Positions 35,455 to 46,979 of a stretch of DNA of 64,000 nt are shown in pieces; position 1 is the first letter of the stretch; the number at the start of each line of letters is the position of its first letter. The notes beneath the pieces were generated by a model. It was not told the DNA's origin. It did no database searches and was given only the letters and a program-made list of their open reading frames with translations. Where the stretch lies: contig CP136066.1 in assembly GCA_032622095.1 (NCBI GenBank), positions 109,077,319 to 109,141,318 of the forward strand, written 5' to 3'. A program made the position numbers and the translations under genes. The stretch is from Siphonodentalium dalli. Taxonomy: Eukaryota; Mollusca; Scaphopoda; Gadilida; Siphonodentaliidae.

Positions 35455-36061
35455 TTAAGGTGATACAATCAGACGCTAGATAAATACCAGTTTCCTATGG
35501 AATAACTACTCATCAATTATGCTTTAGACTTAGTATAGCAAGGGTTGACGCCATAAAACTACCTCTGGTACATGGCCTATGCCAGCAATAATTAGATTCT
35601 ACCAATGAAAGAGCCAGTTAATAGGAGGTTTTTATGCTAAAGAGCGTCCTTGCTTTCGATTCCCAAAAGCGGCAGATAATAAGTATCGTTATCAATTATG
35701 AATCTTTGTACACGTTTTCTTCAACATAAAACTGGATGCTTGTGTGAATTTTCGAGATGCATGTGACATGCGAATTGTACTAATTGTAAGTATTTTTTTT
35801 TTTCAATTTTCTGGTAAGCTGAATATTGGCTTGCATGGGAAGTTTTGACTAACTTGATGTCAAATAGGACCATGCATCTTTAATGCTCGGGGTGTAATAC
35901 TATGACAAATGACATTGGAAGAAGACTACTCAACGTCACACAAAGGATGTCCGAAACTTGGGGATGGATTTAAATCAATGGTAGCTGGTTGCATGGCGGC
36001 TGGGTGTATGGCAGATGGCAGAAATAATATAAGCCCGCTATACGCCACCAAAGACTGTGTG
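35455..36061. other. Non-coding stretch
   Basis: One exact TAAAGAGCGT (35638-35647). No exon recognised. Confidence 0.4.
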
Positions 36062-36300
36062 TTAACCCTTTCATGGCGGGAACCGCGCTGGTGCAACATT
36101 AGCGATCCTGTGCCAGTACATTCTCTTATATATGCGAGTCTCCCATACTGGCTTACCAGGTCAAGATCAATATTGTTAGACCAATGACTCAATGTATTCT
36201 CTTATATATGCGAGCCTCCCTATGTGAGGGTCGTATATATAAGAGCTTGAATTTGCACAGTGTTTTCGCAAAATGTCATCAAGCTCCATTAATAGGATGG
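36062..36300. mobile_element. Degraded relative of the piggyBac-type MITE at 14-412
   Basis: TTAACCCTTTCATGGCG at the left, then two copies of TTCTCTTATATATGCGAGYC (about 36120 and 36194) and GTATATATAAGAG, the core hairpin sequence of the element at the window start. GATGGTTAA at about 36297 may be the degraded right end. Confidence 0.55.
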
Positions 36301-36408
36301 TTAAACGGGGATGAAATCAATTCCAAGCACGACGTTTCTGTTGTGTTTAATTATATGCGTATGATGTAGCTGTGTGTATGGAGGATGATATTACGTTCAC
36401 TGTATTGT

Positions 36409-36557
36409 TCATTTTTTCTCAGTTTTTACGCTGTCAAATGATTTTGGAATGAATGAGTCCCATGCTCCACCTTTCTTCTTGTAGATTACGTACATAACCG
36501 CACATGCGATGACGAAACAACCGAACATCATACATAGTCCAATGGCAACCAAATCTC
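36409..36557 (-). CDS. LolA-like gene, last exon: transmembrane helix and tail
   Basis: Acceptor TTTCAG at 36563-36558, entered in phase 1 (GA completes Gly with the G of the previous exon). It encodes DLVAIGLCMMFGCFVIACAV then MYVIYKKKGGAWDSFIPKSF and a tail DSVKTEKK, stop TGA at 36411-36409. About 22 hydrophobic residues followed by YKKK fit a type I stop-transfer segment with a short cytoplasmic tail. Confidence 0.85.
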
Positions 36558-36668
36558 CTGAAAGTTCGAAAGACAAAATTTCGAATGTTTATATATATAT
36601 ACGATCTAGAATGTTTGTATCGTACAACAAGCTACATTTGTGTAATGTTTTAACAGGCAATTCTTCAA

Positions 36669-37199
36669 GGATTGTCCACTTATAAATGGACAATCGGTAC
36701 CTAAAATGATCATTAATAAATGGACAATCCAACCACGCGTGGCACGCGAGCTTGGGATTGTCCACTAAATGAAGACATGTTTTGCTGATCCTGCATGTTA
36801 GCTTCATATTTAATATGAAGGGCAATAACTCTATAAATAATATTAATTTGCTAAATAACGGTGATTTGTATGAGAAGAAGTGTTTTTGACGAAATAACGG
36901 AGATATTTGAAGAAGAGTATCCCAAACCTCCCCCAAGCCCACCCACCCAAGGGAAGAATTTGACTTATATTTCACAAAAGTTGATCTGTTGTGGTGTTGC
37001 AAATTACTCACACAAATCTCCGTCATTTAGTAAAGGTACATTCTTTATAGAGTTATTACCCTTCAGATTTAATATGAAGCTAACATGCACGATTATCTAT
37101 ATATGTCGTGATTTAGTGGACAATCCCAAGCTCGCGTGCCACGCGTGGTCGGATTGTCCATTTATTAACGACCATTTTAGGTACCGATTGTCCATTCGT
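36669..37199. mobile_element. MITE with GATTGTCCA TIRs, copy 2
   Basis: GGATTGTCCACTTATAAATG at 36669 and the inverse ending CGATTGTCCATTCGT at 37199. Arms include ACCACGCGTGGCACGCGAGC and TTAGCTTCATATTTAATATG. It lies in the last intron of the LolA-like gene, about 110 bp upstream of the final exon. Confidence 0.75.
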
Positions 37200-39114
37200 A
37201 AGTTTTTTCCTGGCGCACCCATGGGGGTGGTGGGATTGGAGTTGGCGATCGTTGTGATGGGGTGGTGTCGAATTTTTTTTCCGACATCAAGGTACCTACC
37301 ACCCCCCTACTTACTAAAAACAAAATCATCTGCAAAATTTGGGTCCCACCCCCTTAATCCATACTTGACACTTTTAATAGCTTTTTAATGATTTTTGTTA
37401 TTAGAACATCCCAAATGTTTTCCTTAATCACTCTTGTTTCCAATCCTGTTCCACTATATCTAGTTTACAAGTCACTAAATATATGTTCCATACTACCATA
37501 CCATTTAGTCTTCACCTTATTAGAGTCTATTGATAATAATAAATGGCGTGAAACAATTATAGCCCAATCTGCTTAATCATACTTTATACTTCATATACGA
37601 TGCATAAACCTGCATACACACCAAATATAACCCCAACATAATTTTGAGCTTGTTAACAGATGTTCTTGTTGTAAGATGTATAGTTTTAAACCAGGTAAAT
37701 TCCAGGTCCATTCATTGGGTGTGAAATGATATTGTATGTGTGTCTTGTACAGCAATTTGTAACTGATCTGTCAGTATGCTAGACACTATGGTTTGCTGTC
37801 TGAAAGGATGAGGTGGCATTACATGGGTTCAGCCTCGTGTTTACATTTTGCATTACTCTGTGTGCGTATAATAGAAAACATATCCACTGTACAGGTATCA
37901 CTTCGACCCCACTTTTCGCCGCCAAATATACTCAATAAAACATTCTAGTCTAGCATACTGACTGGCTGTGGACCTCCGGTTAGTCACACATTACTCATTT
38001 TTTTCCACCAACCCACCCCGCCTTGTGTCTGGAAAAAAATCAGCAGACCCTCCTCCCTGGCGCACATGGTAGCTGTATATTATTGTCCAGGCCATTTTTT
38101 TTAAAAATATTCTTACATTACATATATAAATACATACTTTATCATGTGTGATTATATATTGTTTAATATATAGTTCCACCAATAGGGGAGTCCCGCGAGG
38201 AGATACACGGGTAGGATCACTATATATTAAATCAGGACATATTTAGATTGATCTGAGAATTAATCTAGTTTTAAATATGACTAAGAAGAAGTGTTTTTTT
38301 TATAATGATCTTAGGATTAATTGAGGATTAATATTGATTAAATAACGGAGATATTTGTAGAAGAGTTTTAAGGATTTATATCATATCATATCATAGCATA
38401 TAGAAGAACACACAGAAGAAAAGTGATAAGTTTTTGTTGGTGCTAGTCCCCCTTTAACACAAGCCTGACATGAATAATGTGTGCATAAAACACTGCAGTG
38501 GCATTCCTGCATGGAACAAGGCACTACTGTGCGACCACGGCTCGGTCCGGAAATGGGTGGGTTTTCATGAGACCCCCTGTATACTTTTCTGGCCTATAAA
38601 ATAAAAGCAACACAGGACACCAAAGAGCAGTCTGGTCTGTTCCTGTCTGTTAGCTCATTCGAACATATTCGACGATGGCGACATTTCGTGTAAATTGCCA
38701 TGTTTTTGGATTGGACGACTCACACTTGTTTCTTCGTGATATAGCCGAAGGTATTACCTTCAATGTATTTCCACTACATATCAGTGTGCCTGTATAGTGG
38801 TACGAGGGCCACATGTGGTCCGGACTGTGTGTCATTTTATTTCAGACAACACATTGCAATTCTGGTAAGTTCGGTATTAATAGCGATACTTTGGACGGGT
38901 TTTCGTGAGACCCCCCCCCCCGTACTGTTCTAGCAACTAAGATATCCCATATAGAAACCACAGGGGTGGTCCGGTCTGCGTTCAGTCACACCGACTGGGA
39001 TCGCGCTTCCCACTACAAAGGCTCAGTATGCGTTTTGTGACATGCATATTCGAACCAGAATCGATGGCACAACCTTTTGCTGATGCTGAGAAAAAGCAAT
39101 AAATTGAGCCTTAC
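37200..39114. other. Intronic stretch of the LolA-like gene
   Basis: GGGGTGGTGTCGAATTTTTT and CTACCACCCCC sequence (37240-37350) belongs to the dispersed G/C-run repeat also near 20390, 21900 and 38000. Two similar GTGAGACCCCC-type blocks lie at about 38565 and 38900. No other exon. Confidence 0.45.
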
Positions 39115-39226
39115 CGCTCGTATATTTCTTTGAAGATGGGGCTTGTTGAAGCGGGGCAGCTGTTCCTGGATCCAATAAGACTCCACTTTGTTTAAGAGAG
39201 TGCGCACCAGCTTGGAATTTCACTGT
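39115..39226 (-). CDS. LolA-like gene, eighth exon: juxtamembrane stalk
   Basis: Acceptor AATTTCAG before ACA (39226); donor G, then GTAAGG, after phase 1 at 39115. It encodes TVKFQAGAHSLKQSGVLLDP and GTAAPLQQAPSSKKYTSG, a Pro/Ser/Ala-rich linker directly before the membrane helix. Both phases match the neighbours. Confidence 0.8.
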
Positions 39227-39609
39227 CTGAAATTAAGCAAGTATAGCTGATCATTATCATACAGGACTCTAAAATCAAAGAGGCCAGTTGAACTGAGACA
39301 TTGTTGGAAGTTAGACCAGATTTTCAACTTGGTATATATGTGTCAACAGAACTGTGTGTGAATATATGCCCACCAAATGGAATTGTCAACTTTCTTCAAC
39401 TGCTCTACCATCAGCCAACTTAGAAATGTATTGTTTAGTTGAAACACATTTCATTGCAAAATATTTTGGAAAATTTACAAAATGGTGGGTACAAGTACAT
39501 GCCGCTATACTTAGAACCGCGTTGGTACCTAACAATAAAACGCATTTCTGATTGTGTTGGTATGGTAAAAAAAACAAAGAGCGTTTGTGCAGAACAACTA
39601 ATATCACTC

Positions 39610-40039
39610 CGATCAGACGGATACAATAACAACGACATTTCTTCAAAATACACTTTAGTTATCAGAATCGATTAATTGCAACAAATTAATGCTCACCACT
39701 GTCAACGATGGTATCAAATTTCACAAAACGTGTTATTTATCAACATTTTGTTCAACGAAATATGGCCTTATTCACTTGAATTTTACGAAATTTGGCCGTA
39801 TTACCGCTTGATTTTAGAGTTATACATCTTCATCCGCAATTTTGTCCGAGACCTTCGGTTTGACGACTGTTTTCTTGGTCACAAATAATTGCACATCCAG
39901 AGAAATAGCAAACTTAAAAAATAGATATCTGACGACTCTGAGCTTTGATGGGTGGGTTCATCGACTCGAATCAAATATATTTTACCCCCGAAGCCAAAGA
40001 AATAGTAATTTGGGAGCGTTTATTCGTTAATATGCATCT
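39610..40039 (+). mobile_element. TTAA MITE family A, 5'-damaged copy
   Basis: Internal family A blocks (ATCAGAATCGATTAATTGC, ACTCTGAGCTTTGATGGGTG) and the right terminus TATGCATCT next to TTAA (40040-40043). The left terminus is missing or rearranged. Confidence 0.65.
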
Positions 40040-40043
40040 TTAA

Positions 40044-41170
40044 AGATGGTCTCTCTTCCGGGCCACAACTATAACAACATATGTTTTATAAATCCAGATC
40101 TCACAGCTGGACCAGTTCGTTATAATGGGTTATTATGTACTCTGAGAACGTTAGACATAGGAGAAATCGACCTTCCTTTATAGACAGACATCGAATGCAC
40201 ATGGTGCTTTTTGACTTTGGCAGTTAATGATGTATTTCCAACTGTATATGCTTATGTAGGAAGAATCCCCTGGAATTGAAGCCGTACATAATTGATTCAA
40301 GCTTTTACAACTTTAAAATAGCAAGGATATCTACAACGAAGCATGTCGTTTTACTTTCTAACAATGTATATTGGTAGAACTGATGCAAAAATTACGAAGT
40401 AATATAGTGTGTTTGTAATCTAAGACTTATACACACTTCTTCAGTCGGTTTGTAGATAGCTCTTCGAATGTGTCCACGCTTGGAATTAGTTTGTACATTA
40501 TATTTTCCGTGTGCATCATCCCTGTTTGCTATTTCTTGAGAATTTAAATGTTCTGGACTGTGAGTTGTCAAAAGACAAGAAAATATAAATATGCACACGA
40601 AGACTGATGATTCAAACATTCTCAGAGCAGCGGCCTACCAACTGTTACAGTGTTGTGTGTCAGAGCCTGAGGCGACTAAACCTTCAAATTTAAACAATTG
40701 AGTTTGAACCTGGATTAATGAACATATCAAGCATGAAAATACTAGAACATGTTTGCAACATCGAAAAAAGGAAGTTGCAGTTGTAAATATTAAGATAAGT
40801 GGTACATTGTAGTAGAGCCTAAATAGTTCCGGTAGGTTGACAAATAACGAAATAGTCATATGGAGACTATATATTATGTAACGATCTGGAGAAATTATAA
40901 GAGCGATGTTAGCTGTTATTTAGCTCTTTCGTCAATTCTGTAAATATTTGGAAATGAAATATGTTTGAACTAAACACAATATTATTTTGAAAAAGTTAGC
41001 TGATGGTAGGGCAATTGAAGAAAGTGGATAGTATGAAAACCCGAACCACGACATGTAGTAATAATGAGTACTAAAGTAGTAAAGATGAGTATTAGAAAAA
41101 AATCAATAATACCTTCAAAACTCACAACTCACAAGATACGTTAATTCTATCTCACTGTTCATACAGTGTT
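40044..41170. other. Intronic stretch, otherwise nothing recognised
   Basis: Contains the uncertain small ORF at 40392-40619. No other motif. Confidence 0.35.
40392..40619 (-). CDS. Small ORF with signal peptide, uncertain
   Basis: Seventy-five codons from ATG 40619 to stop. MFESSVFVCIFIFSCLLTTH looks like a cleavable signal peptide. The rest is polar with SKRGHIRRAIYKP, which has dibasic sites. No family recognised. It lies within an intron of the LolA-like gene on the same strand, with no repeat homology seen. A GT at the end of the polar part (GTATAAGT) could be a donor, so it may be a first exon or chance. Confidence 0.25.
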   Translation of the reverse strand: MFESSVFVCIFIFSCLLTTHSPEHLNSQEIANRDDAHGKYNVQTNSKRGHIRRAIYKPTEEVCISLRLQTHYITS

Positions 41171-41300
41171 GGGGAGAGGAGCATTTAGTAAGTTGTAATA
41201 ACTTGTGCTCCAATCCCCGTTGCTCATCATACTACTGTATTTAAACTATTATGTATATATGTATGTGTGGGATGACTAATAAAATATGTTCAAATCAAAT
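41171..41300 (+). repeat. LINE 3' tail, copy 3 of 5
   Basis: GGGGAGAGGAGCATTTAGTAAGTT-type start, AACTTGTGCTCCAATCCCC and CTAATAAAATATGTTC. Compared with the other copies it has extra A/T sequence before the poly-A signal. Confidence 0.7.
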
Positions 41301-41832
41301 CAGTGTTAATTAAGTAAGAAGCATGAGTATACGGTTCACTCGTGTTCAGTCAAGACATACCGTGAGCATTTGTTGATTAAATTCGGTAAATTATCAATGT
41401 TGTTTTGTGTGCTATATACGTAGGTTATATCATGGTGCTAATCGTTTACTCGAAATAGCCACTCATCAAAGACGTCGTGGATATTTATCGCATACGATTA
41501 CTATCATGATATACCATACACTAAGCTATTCGAATAGAAACAGAAAGAGTAAATTCAAGATGGTTAGTAATACAATTATTCCATGGCGTAGATTTTTATG
41601 AAGAACTGAAAACCGAATAAAAATCGTTGCTTCAGCCAATTTTTTAGATAACCTCGCAATTTAACTCAGCTTAGAAAGTCTTTCAATTTTGCTGTCAATT
41701 CTACCATATTTAGGTAATAATAAAGTATCTATACCTGCATGGTAATGTACACATTGCTCCGATTACCATCAAAATGGCTTTTTAACCTGGAACAAAATTC
41801 TGAACATTGGCACAAAACATGGTTTGGATTAC

Positions 41833-42012
41833 CTGTCCTGAAGCGCTGTCATTAACTGTAACATAGAACTGTTGCCCGTTAATAAGATTCTGTAACACAC
41901 TGACGGCGTCCGCCAGGTTAGGTCCGTGTTTGGCGTTTGTTACGTCACCCGTGATCGCAGGAGGACTCAGCATAGTAAATGATATGTCGACTTCCTTTTG
42001 CAAATACTGAAT
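41833..42012 (-). CDS. LolA-like gene, seventh exon
   Basis: Sixty codons, phase 0 in and out. Acceptor CCGTTTCCAG before ATT (42012); donor CAG, then GTAATC. It encodes a segment starting IQYLQKEVDISFTMLSPPAI and ending NGQQFYVTVNDSASGQ. The DISFTML...DAVSVLQNLIN pattern matches the membrane-proximal alpha/beta module of LolA-like membrane proteins. Confidence 0.85.
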
Positions 42013-42232
42013 CTGGAAACGGAAATGGGCTTCACTAACACAATGCGCATTTTGAAAAAACATTAACCAGTCATGGCTTATTTGAAGCCAAATAATTATT
42101 ATTACTAAATACTGTACTACATTATGTATAGTGATTACGCGATATCCAGTTCAGACCAGTCTTTCAGTTTGATGTTATACATTAATGTTATTCGTAGCGT
42201 GTATCATTCATGTCCGTTAAATACTGTTATAT

Positions 42233-42733
42233 ATGCTAGAAACTAGTATAGAAGAAAAACTTAAAACACCCATGAACGCATATAAAGAACCAACTGGAAT
42301 TTCAGAATCAAAGAACCACAACATCGTGCTTGCAAATATACCCGAATTGCCACAAACAGAAGAATATTCAAGAGAACAGGACTGGCACATTATAAACAAT
42401 GAATTACAAGAAAGGTCAATATTTAACGACATCGATGTCTTGTCCTTTTACAGACTTGGCAACAGGTCTTCAAACAAAAATCGACCGATGAAGATAGTCC
42501 TGAAGAATGAACAAACTCGAGACAAAATGATTCGTGATGCTATCACCCACAATACAGAGGACAGTAAAACAACAGGTAGTGCAAAATTATACTTTACTAT
42601 CGATCTCACTAAAACGAAAATGGAACAGCTCTATGAACTCCGCATAGAACTGAAAAGGAAACAGAAAGTTTACCCTTCAATGAATTTCCGCTTGGAAGGT
42701 AATCGGGTGGTGGAACATTATACTTTGAAATAG
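42233..42733 (+). pseudogene. LINE ORF1-like RNA-binding protein, intact frame
   Basis: A 166-codon frame, MLETSIEEKLKTPMNAYKEP to HYTLK. Blocks NIVLANIPELPQTEEYSREQ, IDVLSFYRLGNRSSNKNRP and MKIVLKNEQTRDKMIRDA follow the LINE ORF1p order (RRM-like, then a basic C-terminal part). It is immediately followed by a LINE-type 3' end with no ORF2 between. It lies antisense in an intron of the LolA-like gene. Confidence 0.7.
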
Positions 42734-42875
42734 TGCACTCCAGTGTAAGCAGCATTACTCAATTTATTGTGATTATGTGATGTCGAAATTGTAAATATAT
42801 ATTATTATTAACGGGGACTAAGAGTCAAACAGACTCATTCTCGAATAAAGATGATGATGATATATACACAATTCA
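42734..42875 (+). repeat. LINE 3' end with (GAT)n
   Basis: ACGGGGACTAAGAGTCAAAC, ACTCATTCTCGAATAAAGAT and (GAT)n. AATAAA followed by GAT repeats is the common end of L2/Jockey-like elements. Confidence 0.65.
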
Positions 42876-42929
42876 ATTGTTGTCGGCATATTTACTGGAT
42901 GACCTGAATTTTGAAGCTTATTTTTCTAC

Positions 42930-43039
42930 CTGTAGATTCGATATCCTCATTGGAGATATTCCCGCTGCTGCCGAAATAGACTTATACAAGCCTCGTCGGA
43001 ATTGTAACTGGTGTCGCATCAAGAAATCTTCTTGTGTAT
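42930..43039 (-). CDS. LolA-like gene, sixth exon
   Basis: Acceptor CTCTTTTAAG before AT ACA; donor CAG, then GTAGAA. Enters in phase 1 and leaves in phase 0. It encodes TQEDFLMRHQLQFRRGLYKS and ISAAAGISPMRISNLQ. It has no Met start, so it is only found by splicing. The A-x-ISPMRI pattern is typical for this position in the family. Confidence 0.85.
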
Positions 43040-43525
43040 CTTAAAAGAGACATGGGATAAATCAGTCCATTAAGAGTCGTAAATTCATAATAATGGTACA
43101 GACTGATGGGGCTAATGTTCACCATTCGTGTAAATGGTCAGTCGGACACTGCTGAGAAAGACAAGCCAGGAAATAATGTGTCTGTCATTTGCAGAATGAC
43201 GACCACAGAGGGTGAATTTAGTGACACTATCCCGCACGGCGGCATAGCGTCACCAAATTCACCATAGAAGAGGAGCTGGCACAATAATATAAGACGTCAA
43301 AAAAGCTGTTTTAAAATTAAGGAAATTAGAATGAAAAACCTCCATTTGCAAGCGGTCGAATAGGATGAATCAATGTGACATTCCAGGTAGCATGTGCATG
43401 TGAAATGTAATATCGTAAATCTACAATGTCTCGAGTAAGTGCTGTAACGGAGTCTAAGCCGGATAGAAATACGGGTAATATGCCAAGGGGGTTGATTCGG
43501 TAACGATCTATTGAGACAACGACAC

Positions 43526-43572
43526 ATAAGGGTACGTTCACACACTCGCAACTTTAAAAATTGCACGCCATG
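43526..43572. repeat. Isolated Harbinger-like terminus
   Basis: TAAGGGTACGTTCACACACT then AAAATTGCACGCCATG resembles the left end of the element at 58559. No partner terminus was seen nearby, so this is a relic. Confidence 0.4.
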
Positions 43573-44273
43573 TGTTGCATGCAGGCAGAAAATCATATGG
43601 TACGATAATCAAAATGTGCGCGAAGTAGGCCCCTCCGACGCTGAATAAAGTCTCCATTCGGGAGCCGGTTTCAGCTAGTTTGTTATAGAATTCATGCAAA
43701 CATTCAAAATGTACAACATAAATGGATAGACAGTTCAACACATAACAATATATTGGCTGGTGTCACACGTGCCACAGTACTTATTGATGTCATAATGTAT
43801 GGGTGCCTTGCCTTACTGTGAAGCAGTTTGGAATCAATTGTTCGCCCTCTACTGTTACTTTGGCATAGTTAAGTGTGACGCTCGTCGCTTTACTAACCCA
43901 GTGAGTCTGCCTCGACATATGCACCCGGTATGCGTCTTGATGGCCGTTTATCTATTCTCAATACGCGTTGATATATTTGCATGCTCCCACAAATTCACTT
44001 GATATGTTGACACGCTTATTGCAGGGGGTGAGTCACTGAGATAAACATACATTGACTACATATAAATTTACTGTATGGACTGCTAGTGTATCAATTCATT
44101 GTAACGACTGCATAACATTCCGAGCAAGTGTGCAAATATATGTAAATAGTTTGTTCGGTAGGCTCGTGATTAAGATGATACATAGCTGCGCACTGAGTAA
44201 AAGTCAACATTCTGCTAGTCAACATTCTGCTTGGACGTGATATGACGTAATAATATACAATTATCGCATTATT
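43573..44273. other. Intronic stretch, nothing recognised
   Basis: No exon or repeat ends seen. Confidence 0.35.
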
Positions 44274-44384
44274 TCGAGGTTGACAAAAGGAATTGTCAAC
44301 GCATGGGAGTCATTATTCACCGAGGCCGTAGGCCGTGGTGAATATTTACTTCCAATGATTTACAATGCCTCGTGTCAACCTCAA
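44274..44384. repeat. Hairpin element with GGCCGTAGGCC loop
   Basis: CGAGGTTGACAAAAGGAATT pairs with GCCTCGTGTCAACCTC (to 44384). The loop region is ATTCACCGAGGCCGTAGGCC. Similar in design to 21428-21561. Confidence 0.75.
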
Positions 44385-44886
44385 ATCAATGAGGTAACTG
44401 TTTTATTGTATGAAACAACATAAGTATATACCTAGCCAAGTCACGTATTATGTTATTTGTTTCACCGATTTAATTGGCTGGATAATATTGACGCTTGGAA
44501 ACTGATTCTATTTTTAACCTTAAAATGTCCACTGAATCATATGTCAAACTCTTGTGGATATAATGTTAACCTGCTCTGTTTTCAAATCAAAGAGAAGTGA
44601 CCATAGTCAAATAATTCTATTCGTGTGATAGTCATTATTATGGGAATTTGGGAGGTCAATTTATATTCATATACTAAAACGTGTTGTGGATTTTACACTA
44701 ATCCATGGCTCAAATTCATTCATTTGCGACATATATTCTGTTGAGTATAAAAGGAGATGGTCCCATAAATGGTCGGATTTAGTTTACAGTACCCATTTAA
44801 GGTTTTTGTTACCGGACATTGGCCTATACAATTGTATGCAGTTTAATAAGCGCCCAATCGGATTGGAAATATTTGAAACAACTTAC

Positions 44887-45010
44887 TTCCTAATTTGAAA
44901 GATATATCTTGCTTCATATTCACCATATAACATGGTCCTATGTTGAAATCCCACATATCTGGCACATCTTCGTCGTAGTTGAACATGTTGTAGATGTAAT
45001 GTATACCAAG
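44887..45010 (-). CDS. LolA-like gene, fifth exon
   Basis: Acceptor CCTTTTGCAG before CTT (45010); donor GGA A, then GTAAGT, leaving phase 1. It encodes LGIHYIYNMFNYDEDVPDMW and a continuation DFNIGPCYM...DISFKLG. A closer GTGAAT at 44923 could also act as donor but leaves the wrong phase for the next exon, whereas GTAAGT fits and adds the expected strand before the next exon. Confidence 0.85.
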
Positions 45011-45154
45011 CTGCAAAAGGGGAGACAATAGACATGTTTAGTCACACGTACGTGTAACTTGCAACATGTACTGGTATGGTATTGCTATATAAATGCCCTT
45101 GTCGGGAAAGGTCACATGATATTACGGCGTAAAAACCTACACTGTTATAGATAT

Positions 45155-45400
45155 CAACGCTCTTAAAAACACTTCTCCAAATATGTCCGTTATTTCGTCA
45201 AAGACACTTTTTCAAATATCTCCGTTATTTCGTTTATTAAAATAATTTCATATTTCTCTATTTCGTTCTATATTTCGCCCTATTTCGCTATTTCGCTGTA
45301 TTTTCCTATTTCGATTTTCGATGTATTTTCCTATTTCGCTCTTTCGTTTTATTTCATATTTCGATAATTCGCTATATTTGACATATTATGGGATATGGTA
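45155..45400 (+). repeat. Low-complexity CTATTTCG array
   Basis: Starts with two CAAATATxTCCGTTATTTCG units shared with the MITE at 18769, then runs into many degenerate CTATTTCG / CCTATTTCGC repeats. Confidence 0.65.
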
Positions 45401-45761
45401 TTATATGATACCATACATTCTGATATTCAATCGAACATCACGTGCCTCCCGTGGTCGCGATTGTATGCCAATAGCCATCATATCGTGAACCCCGATATGT
45501 TATCTTTTGGTAGTCAAGCGTGTGCGTATTGGCTGTCGGTTCATGTAATAGCTTGCAGGGGGAAATGATATCTCACTGAATATGCAGGGATATGCTGGGA
45601 TATGTATCATTTGTTTTTGTAAAATTGGATGCATATGCATTATAATAGTGTTTTATGTGCACCTATCAGCTTCTGATGGGTTACTGTATTTGTCCATTAT
45701 ATCAACGCATTAGAATTTCCATTTAGCGGTATTAGTCTGGTCGTTGAGACTTGATTTTGAG

Positions 45762-46520
45762 GTGAACCTAGAACAAATTGTTCACAAGTTGTTGTTGGTG
45801 TCATTTTGTCGGGCATAATCTGGAGAACAGAATATCCAAAATCCGCTGAAATCCACTTTGGGGAAAAATTGGGTCGTATTTATGGCTTTATGTGTCAAAA
45901 TCTGATGGAATGAAACACCCAACCGTGAACAAATGCAATGCAATGCAATGCCATTTGGTGTGTTTGAATGCGGCTATACCCATATAATAACATGACCAAA
46001 ATTCCCATGAATCCCACGGTGGGAAAGTTGTCATTTCTAGGTCAAAAGTCAGGAATATGTATTCAAAAAAATGGTGAAAATTGTAATTTTCTGGTTGGGA
46101 CTCGGATGTTAAGGTGAACCTATATTAAATTGGCAACAAGCTGTTTTTGGTGTTATTTTGTCGGACATAATCTGGGGAATAATATATAAAAAATTCGCTT
46201 TGGGGAAGATTTTTATATATCTTTGAAATAGGGTCCTATTTATGGTTTTTGTGTGCAATGAGTGACTATACTCATATAATAACATAATCGGATTTTTTTG
46301 GTCAAAAGACTGGAAAATTAAAAACAAAACGGTGAAAATTTAAATTTTGTTATAAACACATCTGCCAAACATAAACGCTCAGTCGAGTTCCCTGACTGTC
46401 AAAATGTGACCAAATAATAACACATTCAAAATTTCCATGCGTTTCATGAAGGGAATGTTGTTAATTTTGGATAAAATTGAAGAAAATATGTAAGAAAATG
46501 GTGAACATTGGAATTTTTGT
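45762..46520 (+). repeat. ~351 bp degenerate tandem repeat, about 2.2 copies
   Basis: GGTGAACCTAGAACAAATTG at 45762 recurs as GGTGAACCTATATTAAATTG at 46113. TTATTTTGTCGGACATAATC, TCATATAATAACAT and ATGGTGAA segments follow in the same order. A third partial unit begins near 46410. Confidence 0.65.
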
Positions 46521-46979
46521 CCGGGAAGTCCGGGAACCTGGTCGAACAACGTGCATCCCACAGACTGGGGCCCCAGTATTAAAATCGATCCATTTTGTTT
46601 CTTCGTAAGGATGTTTGCTCAAACTATTTTGTTTGTACCAGGCAATATGGCGGCCATTTCCTGGAGTGTACTACCACTCACTTCAATATCCTCTAAATTT
46701 AATAATGTGACAGAAACCTGCAACAGAAACGCATTAGTCTTGTTGGCATAGCATATGCCTGCCATTTCATGCAAAATTTGACTCTAACACTATGAAATGG
46801 CGAATCCTAATCCGTTATAATAAGTCACAGCACGAGGATTTGACAATTCGCTGTATAAAAAATCTTTCAAAATGACAGCGAAAATGGCAGTCGGAAGTGA
46901 ACAATTTAAGTGTTTTTTTTGTTGTTGATTTAAAAAAAAAATCTTAGGATATCGAATAAATGTATAGACAGTATGTAGA

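Noticed and set aside
44020-44045. Plus-strand TTATTGCAG-GGG-GTGAGT resembling a micro-exon
   Set aside because: Three bases between perfect-looking splice sites are most simply chance; no flanking plus-strand exons.
44888-44930. Donor GTGAAT at 44923 for the fifth LolA-like exon
   Set aside because: It leaves phase 0, which does not match the phase-1 acceptor of the next exon. The GTAAGT at 44886 matches and adds expected sequence.
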